Source: Bradyrhizobium sp. CCBAU 53338
Lineage (GTDB): Bacteria > Pseudomonadota > Alphaproteobacteria > Rhizobiales > Xanthobacteraceae
Direction of reading: 5' to 3'
Assembly (NCBI RefSeq): GCF_015291665.1
Contig: NZ_CP030048.1
Span: forward strand, 5,642,001-5,706,000
DNA length: 64,000 bases
This document shows positions 8,683-16,697 of the stretch, in pieces; position 1 is the first letter of the stretch; the number at the start of each line of letters is the position of its first letter. Below the pieces are notes generated by a model. It had not been told where the DNA came from, ran no database searches, and worked only from the letters and a program-made list of their open reading frames with translations. The translations under genes and the position numbers were made by a program.

Positions 8683-9009
8683 ATGATGTCCGAGCCCGAG
8701 GAGTCAGTGAGGCTGCAAGGCTTCGGCGAGATGACGCTGCGCACCGCGATCGCGACGGTAATGCTGCTTGCCCCGCGCGAGCGCGCGGACGCCGCGATCT
8801 TCCGTGTCCGTGACGGCGTGCGTCTCGCCTCGCGCGAGATCGCTGAACTCGCATCGGAGTGGGGCATCACGCCGACGACCGAGATCGGATCGCCGGGGCT
8901 CGTGCCCGAGCCGCACTGGTCCGACATCCTTCGCGGCATGGTGCGCGAGGCACCGCTGCCGTCGCTGATGGTGGCGTTTTTGCTGGGTGTGCTGGTGACG
9001 CGGCGGTGA
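8683..9009 (+). CDS. Hypothetical protein with C-terminal membrane anchor
   Basis: A 108-residue protein starting at the ATG at 8683, with GGGAG about 8 nt upstream. Residues 1-85 are mixed and soluble-looking (an RLASREIAELASEWG helix is visible). The last 20 or so residues (LPSLMVAFLLGVLVTRR) form a hydrophobic helix ending in arginines, the layout of a tail-anchored inner-membrane protein. It lies 12 nt after the 37-residue membrane peptide, so the two may be one transcript. No known family is recognised. Confidence 0.6.
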   Translation: MMSEPEESVRLQGFGEMTLRTAIATVMLLAPRERADAAIFRVRDGVRLASREIAELASEWGITPTTEIGSPGLVPEPHWSDILRGMVREAPLPSLMVAFLLGVLVTRR

Positions 9010-9043
9010 GGCTGCCCCACCGCCGACATGCCTGCCCGACCTG

Positions 9044-10387
9044 CTATTCGTGGCGGTCCATCGCCGACGTCGTCCTGGTATCGCGCATGGTCAGGTAGAC
9101 CAGGAGCGACACCGCGATGCAGCCCGTCAGGTACCAGTAGAACCAGCTTTCGTGACCGATGGACTTGAACCACAATGCAATGGATTCGGCCGTGCCGCCG
9201 AAGATCGAGACGGTCAGCGCATAGGGCACCCCGACTCCCGTCGCGCGTACGCTGGTCGGAAACAACTCGGCCTTCACCACCGCGTTGATCGCGGTGTAGC
9301 CTGATACGATCATCCAGGCGGCGGCGATCAGCAGGAAGGCCGAAAATGCGTCGTGAGAGGCCTGGAGCGTCGTCAGCAAGGGGATCGTGAACAGCGTGCC
9401 TGATACGCCAAAGCCGATCAGCAGCCATTTGCGCCCGATGCGGTCGGAGATCGCGCCGTAGATCGGTTGCAACACCATCGCGAAGACGAGACTGCCCGCC
9501 GTCACCATCGTGGTCTGGTCGTCCGTCAGCTTCACCGAGAGACGGAGAAACTTCTGCATATAGGTGGTGTAGGTGTAGAACGCCGCCGTGCCGCCCATGG
9601 TCAGCCCCACCACCAACATCAGCTCGCGCGGATAGTTCAGCAGCGCACGAATCGAGCTGGACGTCTTCACCGCGGCCCGGCTGTTCTTGAAGGCATCGGT
9701 CTCGTGAAGGTTGCTCCGCATCAAGGCTGCGACGACCGCCAGTACGGCGCCGAACGCGAACGGCACGCGCCAGCCCCAGGCGCGGATCTCGTCGGTCGAG
9801 AGAAACACCTTCTGGAGGAGGAGCAGCACGAGGATGGCGCAGAGTTGTCCGCCGATCAGCGTCACGTACTGAAAGCTGGAGTAGAAGCCGCGATTCTTCT
9901 CGTCGGCGACCTCGCTGAGATAGGTGGCGCTGGTGCCGTACTCGCCGCCGAGACTGAGCCCTTGCAGGATTCGCGCAAGGCCTAGGACTACGGGGGCAGC
10001 GAGGCCGATCGAGGCATAAGTCGGCGTCACCGCGATGATCAGCGAGCCGAAACACATCATCACGACGGACAACGTCAGCGCATTGCGCCGGCCATGGCGG
10101 TCGGCGAGATGGCCGAACAGCCAGCCGCCGACCGGGCGCACCAGAAAGCCGGCTGCGAACAGCAGTGCCGCATTGAGCTGTTGCACCACCTCGTCGCCTT
10201 CAGGGAAAAACGCCTTGGCGAAATAGAGCGAGAACGCCGCATAAGCGTAGAAGTCGTACCACTCGACGAGATTGCCGACCGAGCCGACGAAGATCGCCCG
10301 CAGCCGGCGCTTCATGTCGGCGGTCGTCGCGCGCGTCTCCGTGACGGGCTCGCCCATGGTCTGAATTGAGGCTTCCTGTGAACTCAT
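9044..10387 (-). CDS. MFS metabolite:H+ symporter (KgtP/dicarboxylate type)
   Basis: A 447-residue transporter with twelve predicted helices. VGNLVEWYDFYAYA at the start of helix 1, the motif LADRHGRRNAL after helix 2, and the LSLGGEYG motif in helix 5 are hallmarks of the metabolite:H+ symporter subfamily (alpha-ketoglutarate permease, ShiA, proline/betaine types). GGAGGA is 5 nt upstream of the ATG. Upstream on the same strand lie a sigma-54 promoter (10491-10506), two palindromic activator sites and the DctD/DctB-type two-component pair. This arrangement indicates that the carrier imports an organic acid, probably a C4-dicarboxylate or 2-oxoglutarate, sensed by that kinase. The exact substrate is inferred from context only. 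Confidence 0.88.
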   Translation of the reverse strand: MSSQEASIQTMGEPVTETRATTADMKRRLRAIFVGSVGNLVEWYDFYAYAAFSLYFAKAFFPEGDEVVQQLNAALLFAAGFLVRPVGGWLFGHLADRHGRRNALTLSVVMMCFGSLIIAVTPTYASIGLAAPVVLGLARILQGLSLGGEYGTSATYLSEVADEKNRGFYSSFQYVTLIGGQLCAILVLLLLQKVFLSTDEIRAWGWRVPFAFGAVLAVVAALMRSNLHETDAFKNSRAAVKTSSSIRALLNYPRELMLVVGLTMGGTAAFYTYTTYMQKFLRLSVKLTDDQTTMVTAGSLVFAMVLQPIYGAISDRIGRKWLLIGFGVSGTLFTIPLLTTLQASHDAFSAFLLIAAAWMIVSGYTAINAVVKAELFPTSVRATGVGVPYALTVSIFGGTAESIALWFKSIGHESWFYWYLTGCIAVSLLVYLTMRDTRTTSAMDRHE

Positions 10388-10490
10388 GACGTCCTCCGGG
10401 GATTTGTTGTGCTTTGACGAGACGATCCGCTCGCTTGTTCGACCGCGAGTTGATGCCGTCCCGGAAACCGGATGGTTTCAGCGCTACTTC

Positions 10491-10506
10491 AGCAACGGCC
10501 GTGCCA
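10491..10506 (-). promoter_or_regulatory. Sigma-54 promoter of the MFS symporter gene
   Basis: Read on the minus strand the sequence is TGGCAC-GGCCG-TTGCT, a full match to the -24/-12 consensus TGGCAC-N5-TTGCW. It lies about 105 nt upstream of the MFS start codon. A DctD-like sigma-54 activator gene lies directly upstream, so the site makes functional sense. Confidence 0.85.
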
Positions 10507-10588
10507 GACGTGACGGGCGCGCGGAAACGCGGCGATTTGCGAAGAATTGCGCGGATTCTCGAGAAGGACGCCCGAGACGAGCCAGATC

Positions 10589-10608
10589 GTCGGCGGGAAT
10601 CCGCCGAT
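10589..10608. promoter_or_regulatory. Activator-binding palindrome, promoter-proximal
   Basis: A palindrome with TCGGCGG / CCGCCGA arms around a GAAT centre. It matches the site at 10621-10640 at all but a few bases, and the centres are 32 bp apart, three helical turns. It lies about 100 bp upstream of the sigma-54 promoter, a normal place for an enhancer site. Probably bound by the DctD-like activator. Confidence 0.7.
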
Positions 10609-10620
10609 GCGGCGGCCGCC

Positions 10621-10640
10621 ATCGGCGGATTTCCGCCGAT
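10621..10640. promoter_or_regulatory. Activator-binding palindrome, promoter-distal
   Basis: Arms ATCGGCGGA and TCCGCCGAT are perfectly complementary around a TT centre. Together with 10589-10608 it forms a tandem upstream activating sequence between the end of the activator gene and the sigma-54 promoter. Confidence 0.7.
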
Positions 10641-10652
10641 AGCCTTGCCGGC

Positions 10653-12011
10653 TCAGGGCTCCTTGCGGCCAGGCCGGGCCAGCGCGTATTTCGCCATCTT
10701 CTCGTTCAGCGTCCGACGCGGCACGCCGAGCTCCTCGGTGACAGCCGCAATCGACCAATCGTGCTCACGCAAGGCGGCTTCGATCAGCGTGCGTTCATAG
10801 GCCGCGACGCGATCGGCGAGCGTCCGCTGCGGCGCGCCCGGCTCGCCGCGCCGAAGTATCTCGGCAACGCTGCGACCGGTCGCAGCGAGTCCCAGCGCAT
10901 GGCGTTCGGCCACGTTCTTCAGCTCGCGTACATTGCCCGGCCAGTCGTAAGCGAGCAGCACATCGAGATCGTCCGCCCGCAGCGGCGACATCGCGCGGCC
11001 AGCGCCCTTGGCGGCGGCTGCGGCAAAATGCTCGAACAGCAGCAAGGCGTCGTTGCCGCGCTCGCGCAGCGCCGGCAGGTGGATCTCGGCCGCAGCAAGG
11101 CGGAAATAGAGATCGGAGCGGAAGCGGCCGTGGCGGCTCTCGGCCGCAAGATCGCCCTTGGCCGCCGCCACGACGCGAACATCGACGGGCAACAGCTTGT
11201 TGGAGCCGACCCGTTCGATCGTGCGCTCCTGGAGGGCGCGCAGGATCTTGGCCTGAAACGGCAACGGCATGCTCTCGATCTCGTCGAGCAACAGCGTGCC
11301 GCCGCTGGCGTGCTCGAATTTGCCGATGCGCGCGGCACGCGCGCCGGTGAAGGCCCCGGCCTCGTGGCCGAACAATTCGCTTTCGAACAGCTCGGCTGGA
11401 ATCGCGGCGCAGTTCACCGCGACGAACGGCGCCTTCGCGCGCGGTCCGAAATCGTGCAGGGCCCGCGCCACCACCTCCTTGCCGGTGCCGGTCTCGCCGG
11501 TGATGATGACGTCGCGATCGTGACCGGCGAGTTCGAGCACGCTGGCGCGCACCGCTTCCATCGTCCGCGACAGGCCGATCAGGCGCGCATCGATCGCGCC
11601 GGGCGCGGCGAGACGATCCGAGAGCTGGCGGAGCTGCAATTTCAGCTGCCGCCGCTCGACCGCGCGCGCCATGACGGCCGAGAGCAGCTCGGGATCGTGA
11701 GGCTTCTGCAAGAAATCGTAGGCACCTTCGCGCATCGCGGCCACCGCGAGCGGCACGTCGCCATGCGCGGTCAGGAGCACCACGGGAATGTCGGGATCGG
11801 CACGGTGAACGTCGCGCATCAAGTCGAGCCCCGATCGCTGCGGCATGCGAAAATCCGTCAGCACCGCATCGGGCGGGATGTCTTTCACGAGGCGCATGGC
11901 TTCATTGGCGCCGGCGGCGGTGCGGACCGTGAAGCCGCCGAGCTCCAGCCATTGCCGCACCGAATGACGGACGATCTCCTCGTCGTCGACGACGAGCACG
12001 GAGCCGCTCAT
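10653..12011 (-). CDS. dctD: DctD-type sigma-54-dependent response regulator
   Basis: A 452-residue NtrC-family regulator. The receiver domain (1-120) has the acidic pair Asp9-Asp10, phosphoacceptor Asp53 in LTDFRMP and the conserved Lys in FLQKPHD. The AAA+ domain (about 140-370) shows Walker A GETGTGKE, the sigma-54 contact loop GAFTGA and Walker B GGTLLLDEIE. A Fis-type helix-turn-helix ends the protein (SIAAVTEELGVPRRTLNEKM). Its start overlaps the stop of the sensor kinase gene by 4 nt (ATGA), so the two are translationally coupled. Targets are very likely the two palindromes and the sigma-54 promoter just downstream. The symbol is given by best resemblance; the transporter it controls here is MFS rather than DctA. 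Confidence 0.88.
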   Translation of the reverse strand: MSGSVLVVDDEEIVRHSVRQWLELGGFTVRTAAGANEAMRLVKDIPPDAVLTDFRMPQRSGLDLMRDVHRADPDIPVVLLTAHGDVPLAVAAMREGAYDFLQKPHDPELLSAVMARAVERRQLKLQLRQLSDRLAAPGAIDARLIGLSRTMEAVRASVLELAGHDRDVIITGETGTGKEVVARALHDFGPRAKAPFVAVNCAAIPAELFESELFGHEAGAFTGARAARIGKFEHASGGTLLLDEIESMPLPFQAKILRALQERTIERVGSNKLLPVDVRVVAAAKGDLAAESRHGRFRSDLYFRLAAAEIHLPALRERGNDALLLFEHFAAAAAKGAGRAMSPLRADDLDVLLAYDWPGNVRELKNVAERHALGLAATGRSVAEILRRGEPGAPQRTLADRVAAYERTLIEAALREHDWSIAAVTEELGVPRRTLNEKMAKYALARPGRKEP

Positions 12012-13795
12012 GCCTGCAATTCCCGTCGTTGCGCGGCCGGTGCGACGTCCATCAGCGGAATGACGACCTTGAAAGTCGTGCCCCTGCCCGGTGCGCTGTC
12101 CACCAAGATGTCTCCCCCGAACTCCCTGACGATTCCGTACGAGATCGAGAGCCCGAGGCCAAGCCCCTCGCCGATCTCCTTGGTGGTAAAGAACGGATCG
12201 AACAGCGACTTGACGTGCTCGGCCGCGATGCCGGCGCCGGTGTCGGTGATCTCGATCGCTGCGCTGGCGCCATCCCTGCCGAGCGCAACCGTAAGCAGGT
12301 GCCGCTCCGACTCGCGCATCGCATCGATCGCATTCGACAACAGATTGACCACGACCTGCTCGAGCCGGATCGGATTGGCGAAGCTGTAAAGCGACTCGGC
12401 GGGCGCGACACGCACCACCTCGATATGCTCGTGGTCGATACGATATTGCAGCAGGCGGACCGCGTTGTCGATGACGGGCGCGAGCGCGACGGCGCTGCGT
12501 GTTCCGGTTTCCTTGCGCGCAAACATGCGCAAGTGGTCGATCAGCGCCATCATGCGCTCGGCAATCGACGACATCAGGTCGAGGTTTTCAGCCGCGCGAT
12601 CGACCTCGTTGCGGCGGAGCAGGACGCGGCTGCTCGCGACGTAGGTGATCAGCGCCGCCAGCGGCTGGTTGATCTCGTGCGCGACACCGGCAAGCGCCTG
12701 GCCGAGGCTGGCGAGCTTGGCGCTCTGCACGAGGCTCTCGAGGGTCCGGCGCAGCTCTTCCGTACGCTCGGCCACCCGACGTTCGAGAACGTCGTGCGCC
12801 TCGAGCTTGGTCCTTATGACCTGACGCCGCTGATAGGCCACCAGCACCACCAGCAGCAATGCGACGAGAGCGGACACACCGGCGATCGCGACAGTTGCCG
12901 CGTTGCGTCGTGCCTCCACGACGTCAGAGAACAGCAGCAGCTTCCAGCCCTGGTCGCGCGGATGGATCTGAAGCGCGTACTCCCCGAGCGCGGTATTGCC
13001 GCGGCCGCGCGCGTGACCGACCTGCATGCGTTGACGGTCGCCCGTGGGCACGAAGACCGGCGAAGCGTCGATGGCCTGACCGAATTGCTGCACGGCATTC
13101 AGCTCCGCGAGGCGCTCGGCGGGAACCGGCACCAGCGGCCGATATTTCCAATCCGCGCGGCTGGCGAGAAAGATCACGCCATTCTCATCCTCCATCGCCA
13201 CGAGATCGCCGGCACGCGCCCAGTCGGCCTCGAGCGCGCTGAGATCGATCTTGACCACGGCGACGCCGAGGGTCTTGCCGCCCTCCGTGATCCGATGCGA
13301 CAGGAAATAGCCGGGCTGTCCGGTCGTGGCACCAACGGCGTAATAATGGCCCTCGCCGGACCGCATGGCGTCGGCGAAGTAGGCGCGGAACGCATAGACG
13401 TGCCCGACGAAACTCGAGGGCTGATCGTAGTTGCTCGCCGCCAGCGCGAGGCCGGCGCTGTCGAGCACATACAGCTCCGCGGATCGCGCACCCTGGTTGA
13501 GGGATTTGAGATAGCGATTGGCAGCGGCGATCGCCGCGGCATCCCGTGGATCGCGGTAGAGCTCGCGAATGGGATCGGCGAGCGACAGCACCGCCGGCAG
13601 ATAGCGATAGCGCGCAACGGTCGCATCGAAGGTGCTGGCGATCAGCGCAAGCCGGTCATTGGCCTCCCGCTGCATGCGTGCAAAGGCGGCATCGAGCGCC
13701 AGCACGTAGGCCAGCCAACCCGCCGCCGCGATCGCCGCAAGGGCAGATACTGCGATCAGCGCGTGTCGCAGCGGGACTGGACGAGGAGGTTGCAT
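12008..13795 (-). CDS. dctB: DctB-type membrane sensor histidine kinase
   Basis: A 595-residue kinase. A first transmembrane helix (about residues 10-30) and a second (about 300-320) enclose a periplasmic domain of some 270 residues with the double-PAS/dCache features of DctB, such as YFADAMRSGEGHYYAVG and PGYFLSHRI. A cytoplasmic coiled linker leads to the H-box GVAHEINQPLAAL, and N (LLSNAIDAM), G1 (DTGAGI) and G2 (GLGLGLSI) ATP-binding boxes follow. I use the ATG at 13795, with GGAG 5 nt upstream; the frame is open for 46 more codons, but these code for an unlikely arginine/alanine-rich leader. It would sense an external dicarboxylate-like ligand and phosphorylate the adjacent regulator. 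Confidence 0.88.
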   Translation of the reverse strand: MQPPRPVPLRHALIAVSALAAIAAAGWLAYVLALDAAFARMQREANDRLALIASTFDATVARYRYLPAVLSLADPIRELYRDPRDAAAIAAANRYLKSLNQGARSAELYVLDSAGLALAASNYDQPSSFVGHVYAFRAYFADAMRSGEGHYYAVGATTGQPGYFLSHRITEGGKTLGVAVVKIDLSALEADWARAGDLVAMEDENGVIFLASRADWKYRPLVPVPAERLAELNAVQQFGQAIDASPVFVPTGDRQRMQVGHARGRGNTALGEYALQIHPRDQGWKLLLFSDVVEARRNAATVAIAGVSALVALLLVVLVAYQRRQVIRTKLEAHDVLERRVAERTEELRRTLESLVQSAKLASLGQALAGVAHEINQPLAALITYVASSRVLLRRNEVDRAAENLDLMSSIAERMMALIDHLRMFARKETGTRSAVALAPVIDNAVRLLQYRIDHEHIEVVRVAPAESLYSFANPIRLEQVVVNLLSNAIDAMRESERHLLTVALGRDGASAAIEITDTGAGIAAEHVKSLFDPFFTTKEIGEGLGLGLSISYGIVREFGGDILVDSAPGRGTTFKVVIPLMDVAPAAQRRELQA

Positions 13796-14280
13796 CGAGG
13801 CTCCGGATCGAGACGATATCGCTAGGTAGCACATCGCAAGACCCGCGCCGCTGCGATCGCAGTGCGTCAAGGCAGCCTTGGGAAGCCGTGCCCGCTGACG
13901 TGCCAAAGTGGCCGTGGCTCGAAATCGTTGCAAAGGGGGCCCCAGGCGCTGGCGGCCGACCCGCCAAGCCTCTGGAAAGCTTCGCCTTTTGTAAGAACGG
14001 TCAGGGGCAGAATTCGAACCTGCGCCCCCTGCGTCCCGAACGTAGGCAGCAGATCAAAAGATCAGCCAAGAACCATGAGCTTTGCTCGCGATTGACCGCC
14101 TCTGTCGCCATTTTTTCACGGGGATTCGGTGGTTGGACATCTCGCACGCTTCGATGTGAGGTCACGCTGACCCACTCGAGCAATTCGCCGAAATGAGCGT
14201 TCGCTTTAGGCGATTTGGCGAGGTTGCACGGCAGCGCCGTACCAAGCGCTACCGCACGCCCCGCGGCTGCGCGCGAAATC
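13796..14280. other. Intergenic region containing the left island boundary
   Basis: No gene could be supported here. It holds the upstream region of the sensor kinase gene (13796 to about 13900) and the tRNA-Pro fragment at 14006-14042. The rest shows no family resemblance in any frame. The base composition becomes less GC-rich rightwards from here. Confidence 0.5.
14006..14042 (-). repeat. Partial tRNA-Pro copy, probable left att site of an island
   Basis: 35 of 37 bases match 47356-47392 of the intact tRNA-Pro gene, in the same orientation. The block covers the T-arm, variable loop and anticodon arm including CGG. The acceptor stem and the 5' half are missing, so it cannot be a working tRNA. 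A 3'-part tRNA duplicate in direct orientation, with an integrase remnant beside the intact tRNA, is the classic footprint of a tRNA-integrated element. Confidence 0.75.
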
Positions 14281-15060
14281 TCATACGCGACGGTTCGCCA
14301 CCTGTTGTGTTTCGTGCTGCTGCTCGTGGCTTTGTGAATAGTGCAAAACTCTGCTTGCAAACACGTAGCCCACGCCTCGGACACTCTTGACCAAACGCGG
14401 CTCATCAACGGACCGCTCGAGCTTCCGCCTTAGTCGCGCGATATGGCCATCGACGGTCCGGTCCAGTGGCGACCACTCGTGGCCCATCAAAGCCCGGCAG
14501 ATCTCCTCGCGCGAGAGAACGCGCGCTGCGTTCTGAACGAGAAGCAGCAGCAATCGATACTCAAAATCGGTGAGGGCAACCACGTCCCCGTTGGCTCGCC
14601 GTAGTTCGCGCGCCTCGGTGTCGATCACGCAATGGTCAAATTCGTAATGGCTGTGACCTGCGGTGCTCTTCCGCTCCACCAACCGATGATCGTACCGCTT
14701 CAGGACATTGCGGATCCGCAAGAGAACCTCGCGAACATGGAACGGCTTGGTGATGTAGTCGTCGGCCCCGTACTCGAGGCCGGCAATGCGGTCCGGCGAT
14801 CCGTCCAGGCCCGTGATGATGACGACCGGGGTATTGTGCAGCGCACGCATTTCTCGCGCAAACTCGAGCCCGTTCTCGTTGCCGAGACGCAAATCGAGCG
14901 TGATGAGATCGACGTGGTTATGGCGAACGTGATGCAGCGCGCGCGCTTTGTCAGACGCATCCAGAACGGTAAAATGATCCTCTGCCAGAGCCTGACAAAG
15001 CACTCTCCGGACTTCTGGGTCGTCGTCAACGATGAGAATTGTCGGCATGGCCTGAGACAT
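14281..15060 (-). CDS. OmpR/PhoB-family response regulator, orphan
   Basis: A 259-residue regulator. The receiver domain shows the acidic cluster VDDDPE, the phosphoacceptor Asp in TLDLRLGNENG, the Thr in IITGLDG and the Lys in ITKPFHV, so it should be phosphorylatable. A winged helix of the OmpR type follows (LTDFEYRLLLLL, SREEICRAL, RTVDGHIARLRRKLE, SVRGVGYVF). A 20-residue polar tail rich in Gln/His/Ser closes the protein. The start at 15060 (MSQAMP) is chosen because the upstream frame begins with a non-standard codon; the ATG at 15048 is also possible. No histidine kinase lies nearby. A FixK/FNR-like box lies about 66 nt upstream of the start codon. First gene of the probable island. Confidence 0.85.
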   Translation of the reverse strand: MSQAMPTILIVDDDPEVRRVLCQALAEDHFTVLDASDKARALHHVRHNHVDLITLDLRLGNENGLEFAREMRALHNTPVVIITGLDGSPDRIAGLEYGADDYITKPFHVREVLLRIRNVLKRYDHRLVERKSTAGHSHYEFDHCVIDTEARELRRANGDVVALTDFEYRLLLLLVQNAARVLSREEICRALMGHEWSPLDRTVDGHIARLRRKLERSVDEPRLVKSVRGVGYVFASRVLHYSQSHEQQHETQQVANRRV

Positions 15061-15119
15061 GCTTCGCAATATAATCAGCTAAAAACCAACATAGGTAATA
15101 CCAAGGATAGTGAGCAATG

Positions 15120-15133
15120 CTGATCTATGTCAA
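15120..15133. promoter_or_regulatory. FNR/FixK-type box
   Basis: CTGATCTATGTCAA differs from the anaerobox pattern TTGAT-N4-(A/G)TCAA at one base. It lies between two divergent regulator genes, the right-hand one a Crp/Fnr-family protein. The centre is about 66 nt before the response-regulator start codon, compatible with class II activation (-41.5) and a short leader. Inference from motif only. Confidence 0.45.
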
Positions 15134-15370
15134 GAAAGTGCGCACCGCCTCTCGGCGCCGCCCTTTGAATTGCCTCTAGATCGGCAAGGATTCTGCCTTC
15201 GGGGTCGATCAGCCTCTCGGCATGATCCCTGAGGTCGAAAAAAAGCCGGCCATTGAGCTTACTCCCACCTGAAGCAAGGGCACCCGCCTATGGGAATTAA
15301 TCCTTGATATACATTGCACGACCAAACGCATGGCAACAATAGAGAGTTCGCCTCCTGTTAAACGACGCTC

Positions 15371-16138
15371 ATGAGCCTCAGAACGCCGGCCGAGGACCCT
15401 TCCCTCGACAAACTTGTGAAACGATTGCGCTTGCATTCAGCGTTATCGGAACGGGATGCGCACGCTATCAGAGAATTGCCGCACAGGGTAATGGAGCAGC
15501 GGGTCAATTCTTACCTGGTTAGAGAAGGCGACCGGACAACGGAGTGCGCCGTCCTGATTTCGGGGTTTGTTCATCGCTTCAGAGTGACGGCGGAGGGACA
15601 GAGACAGATTCTGTCGCTTTACGTGCCGGGAGATCCGATCGACTTCGACCACCTGTATTTTCCGGTCGCAGACGATAGCCTGCAAGCAGCTCGCCACTCG
15701 ACGTTGGCCTATATCGATCAGGAGCATCTACGCGAGTTGATGGATGACTCTCCCGCGATCTCAACAGCCGTAACTCGCGCCCTGTTGGTCGACAGCTCGA
15801 TTTTCCGTGAATGGACGGTCAACGTGGGCCGTCGAGATGCGCAAACAAGAATTGCACACTTGTTGTGCGAACTATCCTTGCGGCTCCAGGCACAAGGGCT
15901 CGACTTCAACGAGGTTGCCTTGCCTTTGACGCAAGCCGAGATGGCCGACGCAACCGGCCTTTCTACCGTTCACGTCAACCGCATTCTAAAATCGCTCAAG
16001 GCCAAAAAATATATCCAAAGGGAGGGCGGTTTGGTGATGTTGCCAGACCCCTCTGCGCTCAGGCCCATCGCCGGGTTCGATGATCGCTACCTTCATTTCA
16101 ACTCTGACCCTGTCAATCATGAACGCCCCAAGAACTGA
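15371..16138 (+). CDS. Crp/Fnr-family transcriptional regulator
   Basis: A 255-residue protein with the two domains of this family. Residues 15-150 form the cyclic-nucleotide-binding-like beta roll (SYLVREGDRTTECAVLISG, GQRQILSLYVPGDPIDF). Residues 165-240 carry the helix-turn-helix (LTQAEMADATGLSTVHVNRILKSLKAKKYI). The N-terminal cysteine cluster of oxygen-sensing FNR is absent, so if it answers to oxygen or redox it does so indirectly, as FixK proteins do. It resembles the Crp/Fnr-type HTH regulators common in rhizobia. It is transcribed away from the OmpR-type gene, with an FNR-like box between them. Its targets could include the island's polysaccharide genes. Confidence 0.87.
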   Translation: MSLRTPAEDPSLDKLVKRLRLHSALSERDAHAIRELPHRVMEQRVNSYLVREGDRTTECAVLISGFVHRFRVTAEGQRQILSLYVPGDPIDFDHLYFPVADDSLQAARHSTLAYIDQEHLRELMDDSPAISTAVTRALLVDSSIFREWTVNVGRRDAQTRIAHLLCELSLRLQAQGLDFNEVALPLTQAEMADATGLSTVHVNRILKSLKAKKYIQREGGLVMLPDPSALRPIAGFDDRYLHFNSDPVNHERPKN

Positions 16139-16657
16139 CGCTCGTCGTGCTACGCAACCCAGGTCTCGACAGCAAGCCGGTGGTCCGAAAGCCGAGGTTC
16201 AGCGGTTGGCTCTACGTCGATACGAGTTCCGATCGGATAGTTCTCGGTTCGGGCGGCTGGGTCTTCCTCCAAGCAAGCACGCCAGAGCATGTGCAGCATT
16301 TCTAGCTCCATCAGCATTAGCCGAGTAGCTTTCCGCGGCAATTTGTCCAAAGCGGCAATTTGTCCAAACTGGAATGAAGCAACATCCCTTTTGCAAGGTA
16401 CTGAATCAGAACAATTCATCGATGCGCCGGAGAATTGTGCAGTTTTGTGCGCCTACTCAAACACGTATATGGATATCAAGAATTAGGTGATAATATTCAT
16501 AAATAATTCATAAATCTCGTTGGGCGTACTTTTTTCAATTAGCCACGACACCGTCCGCCATTGAGCCCACGGGCGAAGCGAGAAAGGAGGTGGATCTCCG
16601 AACCCGACGACTCCAGCTTGAATTTCGAGCCGTACTTCAATTCGTGCCGGCCGCTTA
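16139..16657. other. AT-richer intergenic region, no supported gene
   Basis: About 520 bp of lower GC than anything else nearby. A 58-codon open frame without a good start (about 16140-16305, reading GWLYVDTSSDRIVLGSGGWVF) could be a remnant. A perfect 17-bp tandem duplication lies at 16335-16368. The stretch 16490-16520 is very A/T-rich and may hold a promoter for the LuxR-type gene. Confidence 0.4.
16335..16368. repeat. Perfect 17-bp tandem duplication
   Basis: The unit GCGGCAATTTGTCCAAA occurs twice head to tail (16335-16351 and 16352-16368) in non-coding DNA. No function is evident; replication slippage is the simplest origin. Confidence 0.85.
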
Positions 16658-16695
16658 TGTAAATTTTGGAGTCTTGTGTAAATTTTGGAGTATTG
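16658..16695 (+). repeat. 19-bp tandem repeat in the LuxR-gene leader
   Basis: TGTAAATTTTGGAGT(C/A)TTG occurs twice in tandem, with one mismatch, ending 2 nt before the ATG at 16698. Nineteen is not a multiple of three, which argues against an upstream coding extension. Each unit carries TTTTGGAG, so the second provides a GGAG ribosome site for the ATG. The duplication may double a regulatory or translation-initiation element. Confidence 0.7.
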
Positions 16696-16697
16696 CC

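Noticed and set aside
10386..12389. A 667-codon plus-strand frame opposite dctD
   Set aside because: Antisense shadow; the minus strand has all sigma-54 activator motifs.
14006..14042. A second tRNA-Pro gene
   Set aside because: Only the T-arm and anticodon arm are present; acceptor stem and D-arm are missing, so it cannot fold as a tRNA. Kept as an att-like fragment.
15308..15325. Second FNR-like box (TTGATATACATTGCA)
   Set aside because: Only the left half fits; the right half departs from ATCAA, so it is not supported.
16590..16697. Longer N-terminus of the LuxR-type regulator
   Set aside because: It would translate an out-of-phase 19-bp tandem repeat and does not resemble a receiver start; the ATG at 16698 directly precedes the receiver strand.
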